Shown here in pieces: positions 43,749 to 55,115 of a stretch of DNA of 64,000 bases. A program made the position numbers and the translations under genes. Source of the stretch: Theocolax elegans (Eukaryota; Arthropoda; Insecta; Hymenoptera; Cerocephalidae); the NCBI GenBank assembly GCA_026168455.1, contig CM047431.1:27965569-28029568 (forward strand), given 5' to 3'. The first letter of the stretch is position 1; each line of letters starts with the position of its first letter. Below the pieces are notes generated by a model that saw only the letters and a list, made by a program, of their open reading frames with translations, was not told the origin of the DNA and did no database searches.

Positions 43749-45029
43749 TGTAACGGTCACGCTGGGGATTAGGGCGTGGCGTCAAAGGCGAATAAACAAT
43801 TATATTTAGATAAAATAATATTAATTTATTGATAATATAAACTAGCGTTTGGGCGCCAGCCGCGTATGATCGCGGCGAATTTATAATCTCTATTGCTCGG
43901 CTACGTGCGAGCTGTTGCTGCTACTTGCTGCGCGAGGGGAGGGAAGGGGAGTAAATGGGAAGCACACTTACAGTCAGGAGAGATCGTGAAATACCGGTGC
44001 AGGGCGTGCACCCACCTTATTGCAGTGGAGATCGTCTCCTGGAATTCTGCTGCTCTGCGGCCAATTGCTCTCGCACACACACTCGAAATATTTTATATTT
44101 GTCGGTCGCGAATCGGTTGGCCGATGCTGCCTCGGTGGCGTCCCGATGAGCTCTCTCGAGCTCGGGCTCGTTCGCTGCTTCGCTGCTCGGACCCGACGTG
44201 CGCGCGCAGCTTCTCGCGTCGAGTCGCCCGTCGGCCGCCGTCGTCTCGCGCGCGCCGTATCGCGAGTGCTCGCGACCATGTTTACACTAGGCGGACGACG
44301 TTGCTTCAGCCGCTGCTTCCCACGGAGAGGACGATGTTCCCGGTGATGCTGTTAACCCGGTAAGTCTATATGATCGTTCCGTGATGTCTAACGTATCGGC
44401 TAATGAGTCTACTCTGTTACAGGTGCAGACGGGACGGCCGATCTTCGAGTCTTCTCTCTCACTCGCTCTCACGGTGGCTGCTCAGCTGGTGCGCGTCTGG
44501 TCGGTGACTGCTGCTCTTCTTCGATGCTGTGTTGCTGCGGGGATTCTGGCTACTTCTTAGGTGAATATCTATCTCCCGAGGGAGTGCTGCGTATTATTTA
44601 CTAATTATTAATTGAGAGTTATGGTAATGTTATGATTACCATAACCTCACTTCCAATCCTCTCCTAGCATGTAGCTGTCAGTTACTATGTGCACTACATG
44701 CGTCCTTGTTTCCTTCTAATTAGGATTATTATTAATTATATAACGTGTTACAGCTTCCTGGATGTCTTGTTGCTGCTCATGCTGCTCCGTCTGGCACCTT
44801 GGGCCATCGCAGGCTGCTCCATGGTCCTGGTGCGAAGCCTCCTGGAAGTTGTGTCGCCTCTCCTGATATGCTGCTTCCATGTGCTACGTGGAGGGAACCA
44901 AGAGAAGTATTGGGGATTTGGGGAGCTTCGGGTAGGCTAGGTAGGCTTAGAGATGTGAGGGTAGGTAGGCTAGTTTGTATTGGGACTCGCTCGCTTATTA
45001 CTTTGACAGGTATTACATACCTTGTCACA
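43749..45029 (-). repeat. 3' LTR (1281 bp) of the 43.7-56.4 kb gypsy element
   Basis: The LTR starts TGTAACGGTCACG and ends TTGTCACA on the + strand, with the same length as the copy at 55116-56396. About eleven differences lie in its first 460 bases; none were seen in the remaining 820. The polypurine tract (TTTGGTGGGGGGAGT on the minus strand, 45030-45045) adjoins it, which makes it the downstream LTR of a minus-strand element. A GC-rich core (44150-44350) contrasts with AT-rich neighbours. Long + strand frames in it are antisense and have no recognised domain. Confidence 0.9.
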
Positions 45030-45045
45030 ACTCCCCCCCACCAAA
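45030..45045 (-). promoter_or_regulatory. Polypurine tract
   Basis: Minus-strand TTTGGTGGGGGGAGT lies immediately upstream of the downstream LTR, where the plus-strand DNA primer forms in LTR retroelements. Confidence 0.7.
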
Positions 45046-45878
45046 CTGAAGTTACGCGGAAGTCGTAACTGAATTTTAAATCTAACTAACTAAAAGATAA
45101 TAAATTAAATAAATACTTATTTTACTAAAAATAAAAAAAAATGATTTGCTGTTATCGCTGCTAGTATTGGTGGGGAGAGTAATGCTGCTTCTTAATTATC
45201 TTATGTCTAACAAGTAGCCGGTACCACTGTTGCGATGTGCTCGTGTTTAGTCTCCATGACTATTCTGCTTGGCTGCTATCTGTGTTAGTGTACACGGTGT
45301 ATGTGATTCGATTTTGCTCTTATTTTGCGTTTATAAGTACGATTGGCTGGGCCCTTACATTAAATTTATTATATCTTACCGCTTTGAGAGCTCATTTCGC
45401 GTTCGCGACACTCTCATACTGCATACTTACGTGTTCTCATTCCTATTAAACAATTTATTTAATAACAAAAATTAAATTTTTAAATGCAATTAAAATATCG
45501 ATTATATATATTATGCTGCAATTAATTTATAAGATTGGTGCATGCCTTGCTGATTATTTGCCATATTGCTGCTACTGCGTCATTATTTTGCTTGCTTATT
45601 AAGTCATTTAAAAAAAAAATTTTCTTTAAGACAACGTAATTAATAAGAAATTTGTGCATATTATTTCTTGGCTGCTGGGTTTTGTTAGTACTGTTAGTAC
45701 ATTAAGCTGCTGTTAGTGAAAAGTAAATAGGAAGAGAGAATGTAGGATTAAATGATTACCAAAGTTAGTTTGGTTTGCTGACTATTTATTATAAAAAATA
45801 AAGAATTAATAAAATATATTTTTCTGCCCTTGCTGCTGCTGCTGCGTATGGGTGGGATGAAAGGGAGGGAAGGAATAT
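45046..45878. other. AT-rich 3' untranslated part of the gypsy element
   Basis: No supported reading frame on the minus strand between the third frame and the polypurine tract. GCTGCT-type triplets are scattered in it, as elsewhere in the element. Confidence 0.5.
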
Positions 45879-46881
45879 CTATAGTCTTCCGCGCTTCCGT
45901 TGCATCTCCCAGAAATGTTCGCTGCACCGCGGACAATCCTTAGTGTGGAACCCTCTCATCCCACAGTTTCGGCAAAATAGAATGGCGGGGCTTATGCAGG
46001 CCCGCCAACTATGTCCTCTTTCGCCACAGTTCCAGTACCCAGCTGAACATGTGGATGGTGGCGGTCGAGGCATGCGCACGAAACTGGGGGAGGATGGGTC
46101 CACCTGCTGCTCTCTGGGGGATGCTCGGGAAGGCGGGAGATTTGGGGTAGGGTTTGGGATGGTTGGGATTGGCTGCGGTTGGGGTTTAGATATTTTTAGG
46201 GAAATTAGGGGTTTGGGTTTGACTAAGGGGGCTGCTGCGGTTTACTGGGGTAGGGATGGCGGAGGGAAGGTTTGAGGATAGGAGGTGTTGGGTATTGGGG
46301 AGTAGGGGCGTTGGAGGTGGGACAGTCACCGGGACATGGATGTACGTATACAACCCGGTGACTGGGTTGTATACGAGATGGGTCAGGACGGGTTGTGGAG
46401 GGAATTCCGGGGAAAAGGAAGGTGGACGGATGACAGGTGGGGATGTTGTTTTTGGGCGGCGGAGGGATTTTGGGGTTGCTGCGAGACGGGAAGTGGAGGG
46501 TATAGGGGACATTGGGGCTGCGTAGGTTGTTGCTGCTGCTGGGGTCGTGGCTGCTGCTGATGTTGTGGCTGCTGCTATCCAGGAGGGGTCCTCACAGAGG
46601 TGCCTCCCTCCTCTTATGCAGCCCCGAGTTCCCGGACATGTTCATGGGTGCGGAGGTCTTTCCTCCGCCTCGGAGCTGCTACCGCTGCTGCCGCTGCTGC
46701 CGCTGCTGCCATTATCATTGGCAGTTTCCGCCGGTCGGTTGATTGGACTCTGGGGTAGAGCCAATCTCTGGAGCACTTGCTTCAGATCCCCAATAACCGG
46801 CCGGCGCTCGCCATATACTTGGGCACGGCCTCTGCCCCGTCCTCTACGTAATGCGGAGGCCGTTCTGCTCGTACGATCCAT
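45879..46881 (-). pseudogene. Third frame after integrase, with nucleocapsid-like zinc knuckles
   Basis: The frame starts with ATG at 46881 (MDRTSRTASALRRGRGRGRA), 86 bases past the end of pol. It has a basic start, a Ser/Gly stretch, an Ala/Thr stretch coded by GCA repeats, and a Pro-rich middle with YNPVTGLYTYIHVPVTV near 46325-46375. A single TGA at 46642-46644 splits the first part, and a shift between 46186 and 46103 separates it from the end. The end has YWNCGERGHSWRAC (first Cys replaced by Tyr) and FCRNCGMRGFHTKDCPRCSEH near 45905-46045. The pair has the same spacing as the knuckles at the end of this element's own Gag (51330-51440) and as the last frame of the + strand gypsy element. 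No membrane segment or signal peptide is seen, so it is not an envelope protein. Confidence 0.6.
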
Positions 46882-46966
46882 TCTGCAAGGATTTATTTAT
46901 ATTGTTTTTGCATTTGCTCTATTTAACTCATCGCTGCCATCCCATTTATTACCTACTATGCTTTTA

Positions 46967-49534
46967 TCATTTTCGCGGTCTAAGCTGACATTTGGGTGGG
47001 CTGCTAGGGGACGTATGGGGGTCAGGTATAATTTTCTTGGGACGACCTCTTTTACGGGTAACTGGGTTTTTGGGCGGATTCGCGATTCGAATGCTTTGCG
47101 ATAATTGTTGCTGCTGCGTTTGCGGACCTTGGGGTGGAATTACATTTCGGGGAGGGACATACCGCTTTAAATCGCTAATGTGGACCTTGGTTTGTCGTTT
47201 GCTGCTCTCATCCTCCACTAAATATATGCTAGGGGAGAATATTTTAATTATCTTTGCGGGTCCTACATATTTGGGTGTGTGCTTAGCTGCGAAATTATTG
47301 TCGGCTGACGACAGGACACGATTACGACGACAAACTAAATCTCCTAATTGGTACTGTATGTATTATAATACCTCTATTATAATACCGTGCTTGCTTGGCT
47401 GTGGCTATTTCGGTATGCTTTTTTACTAGGTCGTAGATTGCTGGCAATCTATGCAATCGCTCTATCCATTGCTGCGTATCTGGGGCGAGAATTTGGGTTG
47501 GGGATTCAATGTGCTTTTTGACCAGAGCTATGGGAATAGGGTTCCTACCAAAATTCAGGAATGCTGGTGAATATTTGGTGGAGGAGTGCACGACCGTGTT
47601 TGGTGCAAAACAAAATTCGCCTATATGTGTGTCCCAATTTCTATGATCATCAGCTAAATAGCTGTTGATCATTGGCTTTATATTTCTATTAACCCCTTCC
47701 ACAGGGTTGGCTTGCGCGAAATATGGAGGGATTGTAGACTGCGTAATCCCGTAATATGCTAGCTTCTCTGTGACCATCCGATTAACGAATTCTGTTCCGT
47801 TATCGGTGATCAAGTATTTGGGACATCCCCATCTATTTATTACGAGCTCGTCGAAAGCTTGTAATACGCTCTTTGCATCAGCTCTTCTTAATGCCTTCAT
47901 CTCCACGTATCTCGTGAACAGGTCTTCAAATACAATAATGTATTTGAAGCCTTGTTTCGATGGTGGCTTTGGGCCCATAATATCTGCTGCTACTACTGTC
48001 CAGGGTGCACTGATGTTCCTGCCTTCCATAAGACCGGCGGGGGCTTGTTGGCTGCTTTTATGAGCTTGGCACTCTTGGCAAGCTCTAACATATTGGCATG
48101 TATCCATATATATTCCTGGCCAGTAGTAATATGTGGCCAATCTAGCATATGTCTTGTCATTGCCTAGATGGCCTGCTTGCGGCGTATAGTGGACTTCGTA
48201 CAGGGCTCTTGGTCGGTCGTTTTGGGGTAAAATTAGCTTCCAGGCATCGAGGTCGGGGACAAGGGGATCTACTAGGGGATTGGGACGGTGGGCGTATAAT
48301 AGATTATTCTCTATTCTCAGGTCGGGGTATTTATTGGGGAATTTGGTTACTGCTATTAATTTTGTCTGATACCAGGGATCGCTGCTCTCTATTGCTATGG
48401 CTGCTGCTGCTTCAGTGTTCTCGTAGGCTCGAGATAGTGCATCCGGCACTTTGTGTAACGCTCCTTTGCGGTGCACAAATTTTATATTATAATTTTGGAG
48501 GATGGTATTCCAACGGGCCCATCTCCCTGTTGGATCCTTAATATTATGCAGCCAGAGAAGACTGTGGTGATCCGTTACTACCGTGAACTCTTCCCTTTGC
48601 AAATAACCCTTAAGTCGGTCTACACACCATAACACGGCCAAGCACTCCTTTTCCGTGACGGTGTAGTTCCGCTCAGCTTTGGTTAGGGTTCTGCTCACGT
48701 AGTATATCGGATGCTCCTCTCCGTTTATCTCCTGTGTGAGAACTCCGGCTATAGCGTAATCGCTGGCATCAGTTTGGAGGGAAAATGGGAGGGAAAAATC
48801 GGGTCGGGCTAAAATGGGGGCTTGGGTGAGGGCTAATTTCATCTTCTCAAACGCTTCTTGCTGCTCTTTGTGCCAGTGCCATCTGACATCTTTCCTTGTA
48901 AGATAATTCAAGGGTGCTCGATAGTCTGCTAATTTGTCGATAAATCGGGAATACCAACCGATTAATCCGGTAAATCTCCGTAGCTGCTTTAAATTAGTGG
49001 GGGCTGGGTATTCTAATATTGGCTTTATTTTATCATTATTTGTTTTTAGGCCATCCTGGTTAACTTTATAACCTAGGTATGTAACCTCCGCGCAACAAAA
49101 TTCAGATTTTTCGCGGTTTAGCTGCAAATTGGCTTTCTTAAGGGCTGCTAATACTATTTTGAGCCACCGAATGTGTTCCTCAAAGGTTTTGGCTGTGATG
49201 ATTATGTCATCTAAGTAAGCGAACACATTCGGTTCCCACTCTGGCTTTATTAAATTGTCCATTATTTTATGGAACATTGCTGGTGCGTTTGCTAGACCGT
49301 AGGGTACGCGGGTGAATTGAAATAAAGCCTTTCCTGGGAGGGCAAAGGCTGTTATTTCTCGGCTTTCGGGGGCTAGGGGGACTTGATGGTAAGCTTGGGA
49401 CAGGTCTAGCTTGCTTATGTAGCGGCTTTCCTCGTAGCTGGTCTAATATATCGTCCATGTTACGCATGGGATACGCTATTTTCTTAGTAACTGCATTGAC
49501 TTGCCTATAGTCAATGCAGAAACGATATGCTCCG
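46967..49534 (-). pseudogene. pol part 2: RT/RNase H copy A, integrase
   Basis: Copy A of the duplicated RT/RNase H segment is followed without further damage by integrase. RT has NVFAYLDDIIITAKTF near 49190-49235; RNase H has LQTDASDYAIAGVL near 48735-48775 and VVTDHHSLLWLHNIK near 48540-48585. Integrase has the HHCC unit (HYTPQAGHLG, later CQECQAHK near 48060-48085), DIMGP near 47975 (first Asp), ITDNGTEF near 47790-47815 (second Asp) and PVEGVNRNIK near 47690-47715 (Glu). A frame change near 47360, next to a repeated TATTATAATACC, moves the carboxy-terminal part into another frame, which continues as QYQLGDLV to 46967. Copy A also has one extra base near 49430 that breaks its link to copy B. 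Confidence 0.85.
48525..49534 (-). repeat. Tandem duplication unit A (1010 bp) inside pol
   Basis: Begins CCCTGTTGGATCC and ends GATATGCTCCG on the + strand. The same sequence follows at once as unit B. By eye the only difference is one extra C near 49430 in unit A. Confidence 0.9.
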
Positions 49535-50543
49535 CCCTGTTGGATCCTTAATATTATGCAGCCAGAGAAGACTGTGGTGATCCGTTACTACCGTGAACTC
49601 TTCCCTTTGCAAATAACCCTTAAGTCGGTCTACACACCATAACACGGCCAAGCACTCCTTTTCCGTGACGGTGTAGTTCCGCTCAGCTTTGGTTAGGGTT
49701 CTGCTCACGTAGTATATCGGATGCTCCTCTCCGTTTATCTCCTGTGTGAGAACTCCGGCTATAGCGTAATCGCTGGCATCAGTTTGGAGGGAAAATGGGA
49801 GGGAAAAATCGGGTCGGGCTAAAATGGGGGCTTGGGTGAGGGCTAATTTCATCTTCTCAAACGCTTCTTGCTGCTCTTTGTGCCAGTGCCATCTGACATC
49901 TTTCCTTGTAAGATAATTCAAGGGTGCTCGATAGTCTGCTAATTTGTCGATAAATCGGGAATACCAACCGATTAATCCGGTAAATCTCCGTAGCTGCTTT
50001 AAATTAGTGGGGGCTGGGTATTCTAATATTGGCTTTATTTTATCATTATTTGTTTTTAGGCCATCCTGGTTAACTTTATAACCTAGGTATGTAACCTCCG
50101 CGCAACAAAATTCAGATTTTTCGCGGTTTAGCTGCAAATTGGCTTTCTTAAGGGCTGCTAATACTATTTTGAGCCACCGAATGTGTTCCTCAAAGGTTTT
50201 GGCTGTGATGATTATGTCATCTAAGTAAGCGAACACATTCGGTTCCCACTCTGGCTTTATTAAATTGTCCATTATTTTATGGAACATTGCTGGTGCGTTT
50301 GCTAGACCGTAGGGTACGCGGGTGAATTGAAATAAAGCCTTTCCTGGGAGGGCAAAGGCTGTTATTTCTCGGCTTTCGGGGGCTAGGGGGACTTGATGGT
50401 AAGCTTGGGACAGGTCTAGCTTGCTTATGTAGCGGCTTTCTCGTAGCTGGTCTAATATATCGTCCATGTTACGCATGGGATACGCTATTTTCTTAGTAAC
50501 TGCATTGACTTGCCTATAGTCAATGCAGAAACGATATGCTCCG
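49535..50543 (-). repeat. Tandem duplication unit B (1009 bp) inside pol
   Basis: This second unit is continuous at its right end with the upstream part of pol (GATATGCTCCG then TTCCCTTTAGGG). At its left end it meets unit A at GCTCCG|CCCTGT, where the frame is lost (the protein runs into SISFLH and stop at 49511). Confidence 0.9.
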
Positions 50544-51448
50544 TTCCCTTTAGGGACAATAACGGGGCAGCTGCACTATAGACTATCGGAAGGTTCGATG
50601 ATGCCTTCACGTAGCATTCTATCGACCTCCGCATAGCCTGCTTGTAGCATTTTAGGCGAGTACCGGCGGTTCCTCTGCCTAATTGGCTCGGCTCCTTGCG
50701 TATCAATTCTATGGACCGTTAGGTTCGTGGTACCTAATGTCTTGGGGGCTACGGGAATCATTTCATCAAGAAGCTGCTGCAAAATTTTTTCTTGTGAAGG
50801 GGTAGCTCTTTTGAGTCCTCCAATGCTTGCTAGGGCTGGTATGTAGCTTGGGTCTTCGCCATGAGGATAAAAATGATGCGTAATGCCTTTAGAAGTCCAC
50901 CACGTATCCTTTTCATAATTTATCCTCATGTTGACCTTGCGCTTAAAATCGATCCCCAGTATGCAATCATACTGTAGATCGTCTGTTACTTGAAAGGGCA
51001 TTATGATATTGTCGCTGTCAATACATATTGAGACGTCTACAATACCTTGGATTGGTACTGTTGTACCGTCTGCTACTTTCACTGCTTTGCAGTCAGATCT
51101 CCTGAGCTTCTCTTGGAGCACCTTACTCATTCCTTTACCTATAAAGGAGTGCACTGCTCCATCATCGAGCAGTGCTATGAGCTTGTGTCCATTTAGCTCT
51201 AGGTTAAAAAATAAACGGGGATCTATGCCGGGAATTTGCTGAATAAGGGACTCGTTAGCTGCTATTTGGGAGGGGTGAGACCCTATGGGGGTTTGGGTGA
51301 GAAAATACGGGTCCTTATTTTCTCTGGCTGTCGTTTCCCTGCTGCTTCGTGCTGCATTTAGGGCAGTCTCTAATGTAGACTCCCTGGTCTCCACAACCGT
51401 AACAGAATACCTGAGAGCACTCTGCTGCCCAGTGACCCAATTGGTCAC
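49535..51448 (-). pseudogene. pol part 1: protease and RT/RNase H copy B
   Basis: The frame opens at 51448, overlapping the end of gag by about 134 bases in a different frame, as expected for Gag-Pol recoding. Protease has LIALLDDGAVHSFIG near 51140-51185: the catalytic triplet reads D-D-G, not D-T/S-G, so activity is doubtful. LGIDFKRKVNMR near 50925-50960 is the protease second motif. RT starts with REGIIEPSDS and is interrupted by TAG at 50576-50578 just before CSCPVIVPKGNG. It continues through KLDLSQAYHQVPL and AYLDDIIITAK near 50205-50235, RNase H TDASDYAIAGVL, and ends at the duplication junction. Confidence 0.85.
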
Positions 51449-53617
51449 AAATAAAGCAGGGCTCTTTCTGTTTTCTAGGGTGGTTGGGGATTATCGGTGC
51501 TCTTATTGCTGCTTTAAAATTGCTCTGGCTTCTGAGTTGCTGCTGATTTTGGCTCCTTGGCGAGTCGGGCCTTTGTGGAGTCGTTGCTGCTTTTTGCCAT
51601 TGCTTCTGGCTGGTGATGGCGACTACCTTATTCCATGGCTGCTTTTGTTGTGTGTTTCTGCTGCTGCTTGGCCTTGGGGAATCGCGTTTTGCTGCTTCTT
51701 TATATGTAGGGGAATTCGGCGCTGCTCTTCTTGGTTGGGAGCTGCTGGGCTTGGTGTATCGCTGCTCTTGGTTGTATTTCGTGTTGGGTGTGTGGTCTTT
51801 GGGGGTCTGGGAAGGGTATGAGGCTTTGGGATTGCTCGAGCTGCTGACTGCTGCTAGGCTGCGCGATTTTTGCTGCTCCGGGTCGACGTAACCATATTTT
51901 GCTAAGCCATAACCTTGCAATGTTGGTGGTGGCTTATATGTCTCGTCGAGTAACCGCCTAGCTTCTTCCTTATTGCCTAGCTTTTGTAGCTGCGCAAAAT
52001 TATCAAATTGGCTTCTTTCTAACTTGCATCTGTAGCTACGATGCAAATTTGACAAATTCTGATTGCAAATTCTGCTAGCGGAAGCGGAGGTTTAATTTGG
52101 TCCAATATCCCTCGTAATTTTGACAGATACATCGAGATGTCTTCATTTGGACCTTGCGTGCGATTTTCTACTATTTGCCGTAAGTTGCTCTGGATTTCCT
52201 CCGATCCATATTGCAGTCGTACTGCGTCGACAAAGTCAATGAAATTTCGCCAGCTGCTCTTTTCTCTCTTGAACCAATCCCATGCTTCATCGTCGAGCAC
52301 GGATGGGAGAGCTTTAATTATGTCGTCCATCGAGAGATTATATGTCTCCTTGCATTCTTGGAGATTACTCAGGAATGTTTCGGGATCGCTTTTCCTTGTC
52401 CCTTTGAACTGGATATGATATCTAGAGAAAATTTCCACCGTTCTTTTTTCTCTAGTGAAAAGCGAATCCTCTAAATTGCTGCAATTGGAGTAACAATTCC
52501 TAAAAGATGGAATCGACGTATCTGCTTGCTGCTGCTGCTGGGGATATTGCTGCTGGGGATATTGCTGCTGCTGGGGAGGAGGGATGCTAAATGTCGTATT
52601 TCTTTCAGGGCTTAAATTCTGGATTTGAGGCTCGTCGGATATGCTGCTCTGGTGTGCTTGTTCTCGTCGTTGCTGCTGCTCTGCTAACTCGTCTTCCCAT
52701 TGTACGCTGGGGAGAATTTTTCTGCTGCTGCTTGTGTGTGTGCTGCTTCTCGGGTCGTTAGAGTTCGATTGGTTACGCTCGTTCATCCTTCGCTCTGCTG
52801 CTGTTTGCTTCACTGCTCTAAATGCTGAGGGTTGTATGCTGCTTGTCGTTCTTGGCTGCGAGTTTGTATATACGTGTGTGCTTTGTGTTGCTGCGGGAGT
52901 TGTGTTCGGTACGAAGGGGTTATTCGATAAATTTTCATCTATCGGGATGGTTGGAGCAAGCGTAATAATTGGGTAATACGACGTTGAGTTTATTCCCAAT
53001 AATGATACTGTTGTGCTTGGCGCAGTGTATAATAATTCTGGAATTATCGGTTGCAATAAAAATCTTCGCTGCTCTTGCTCATTTGGCGACGGCGTTCTTA
53101 ACTGCCTGCATGTTGATTGTGCTTGTGGACGATATGCTGGATGTAGCAATCTTTCATTTATCGCCTCATTGCATTCCGTTGGCTCCTCCATTGTCAGTGG
53201 ATCCTGGTACCGTCCTTGCGATTGTCCGGTTTGCAGTTCCACATATAACATCCGACCAGATGTAATATTTTGTGCTCTTGCTGCTCGGGGAGGGGGAGGG
53301 AAATTCGTTATTTCGGATTCTGTTGATGAGAGGTCCAGGAGAGATTCTTCTTCTATTGGGCTAAATTCTTCCAAGTGTCGTCCATCTACTTCTGGTCTCC
53401 ATTCTGCTGCTGAGGGGCCATAATTTCTAATTAATTCGTATCGCGCTACGCGATCACGAATTGTGCGTATATCGTCGTCGATGTTTAAATCAAGCTGATT
53501 ACAGTAAATTGTAATTTTACCATCGGCGGTATTATTTATGGTGCGCCTAATAATCGCTGCAGCTTGTGCTACATTATCAATATTTATTTTACTACCTAAT
53601 TTGTAGTTGGCTGCCAT
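51315..53617 (-). pseudogene. gag: Gag of the 43.7-56.4 kb gypsy element, one frameshift
   Basis: The best start is the ATG at 53617 (MAANYKLGSKINID); upstream codons to 53680 are in leader-like sequence. Block 1 (53617-52019) has an acidic amino end, a long Gln/Ser/Pro-rich part with CAG/CAA repeats near 52520-52580, and capsid sequence YHIQFKGTRKSDPETFLSNL near 52360-52420. At about 52060 the reading must shift by one base back to join block 2 (to 51315), which is basic and ends in two zinc knuckles: CFICDQLGHWAAEC and CYGCGDQGVYIRDCPKC near 51345-51440; the second lacks the His. No canonical slippery heptamer is visible at the shift, so mutation is the simpler explanation. Confidence 0.8.
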
Positions 53618-55099
53618 TTTGAATCTTAACTTAATTATTCTATCAATAATTAAGAAGGGGAGGGTATAAGTTTGGCGCAATAAATCTGCAGCTCAATACT
53701 TAACGCAATTAAACTGACAGCCCAACGTTAAAAACGATAATTAAAGCTGAAGTTTCTTATATGCTAGTTATCTGCTTAAATATTATTCAGGGGAGAAACA
53801 ATCAAAAATAAGATAAATTGGGCAGGGGTAATAACAATATGTCGGGTTTTTAGGTTTTCGGCTGCTAATAGGGAAAGGTGTAAAAAATATATAAAGTTTG
53901 CTGCGAAATGGGGTTACTAAGTGCAATTAGTTAAAAGCAAATGAAAAGAAGGAAAGAGAAAAAAAAATTGACTTATGTGCTACTTTGCTTAGTTTGTTAA
54001 TTTGTTAAAGTAAAATTAAAATTTTATTACTGTTAATTATTTTGCTGCTAGCAGGGAAAATAAGAAAACAAAAACAAAAAATAATGTTTTTAATTTGCAC
54101 GAAAAAATAAAAAAAAATTTATTTATTATGTATTGTTTAAATCCAGGTTTGCAAAATTATTAAATAATTAAATTGCAGCTTCTGCCCGAAAAAGGAAATG
54201 AAAATATTAATGTATCTTTTTCACTGTTTACTTTATATATAAGGGCTAAATTATATTAACAACAAAAAAAAAAAATATTAATTTTTAGTTGTTAGCGCAA
54301 TGCAAAAATTAAAATAACGGGTTATAATAATAAATGGTATGGCTGCGATTAGAGAAGGGGGGGGGGGAAAGCGAAACAAAATGTTAAATTGCGTATTATA
54401 AAAAGAATATAAGTATTATGAAATATTCAGAAATATTGCGCACAAATGTTATCAAAATATATATATTAAAAAGGAAACAGGTTATTTTGCATACAAATAT
54501 TGTTTAAGAGAAGAGAAATAATTTCAATAGTTATATTAATTATTAATTCCATTAATTAAATAACATAAAATTTAATACAACGTGTATATTTGACACGTGT
54601 TTACTATTTAAAGATGGCCGAAAATATGGCCACGCGGCTGCTTACTCCTTCCCGTATGTGTGCTTCACGCGGGGGGAGGGGAAAATGGCTACGGCTTATC
54701 TACTAATAATTTATTAAATTTACGTCCTCTCGACGTGTACAAATTTATTTTAGTATAAGATCGAATTGCTGCTGCTATATAATAAAATGAAACAAAATTT
54801 TACGTATTAGTTATTTTTAACTAACAAGGAAAATTACAATGAATAATATTTATAGGTAAGAAAATTAAATAATTCCAGCTGCTACGTGATAAATTTCGGC
54901 AAAATAACAAATAATTATATAACTATTTAATTTCTATTAAAATTAATAGTTGCTGCTGCTATTTCAAGATTTATTTTTATAATTATTTTACGCGAAGAAA
55001 ACGAGAAAAATTAATCCCTTTAATTTTTCAACATCGGCAATTAATGTGTAGACGCCATTTTATTACACAAAAGAAAAAACACGTTGCCGATGCTGAAAA
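53618..55099 (-). other. AT-rich leader of the gypsy element
   Basis: About 1.5 kb between primer site and gag with no supported frame. It is strongly AT-rich with scattered GCTGCT triplets and a G8-10 run at 54357-54367. Packaging and translation signals are expected here but were not identified. Confidence 0.5.
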
Positions 55100-55114
55100 C
55101 CACGTTGGGCGCCA
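55100..55114 (-). promoter_or_regulatory. Primer-binding site, tRNA-Lys type
   Basis: The minus strand reads TGGCGCCCAACGTGG one base after the LTR end (..GTTACA at 55116). The TGGCGCCCAAC start matches primer sites used by insect gypsy-type elements. Confidence 0.75.
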
Positions 55115-55115
55115 A

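Noticed and set aside
43893..44363. 156-codon + strand frame repeated at 55260-55730 as a possible gene
   Set aside because: It lies wholly inside both LTRs, antisense to the element, and has no recognisable domain; long frames are expected in such GC-rich DNA.
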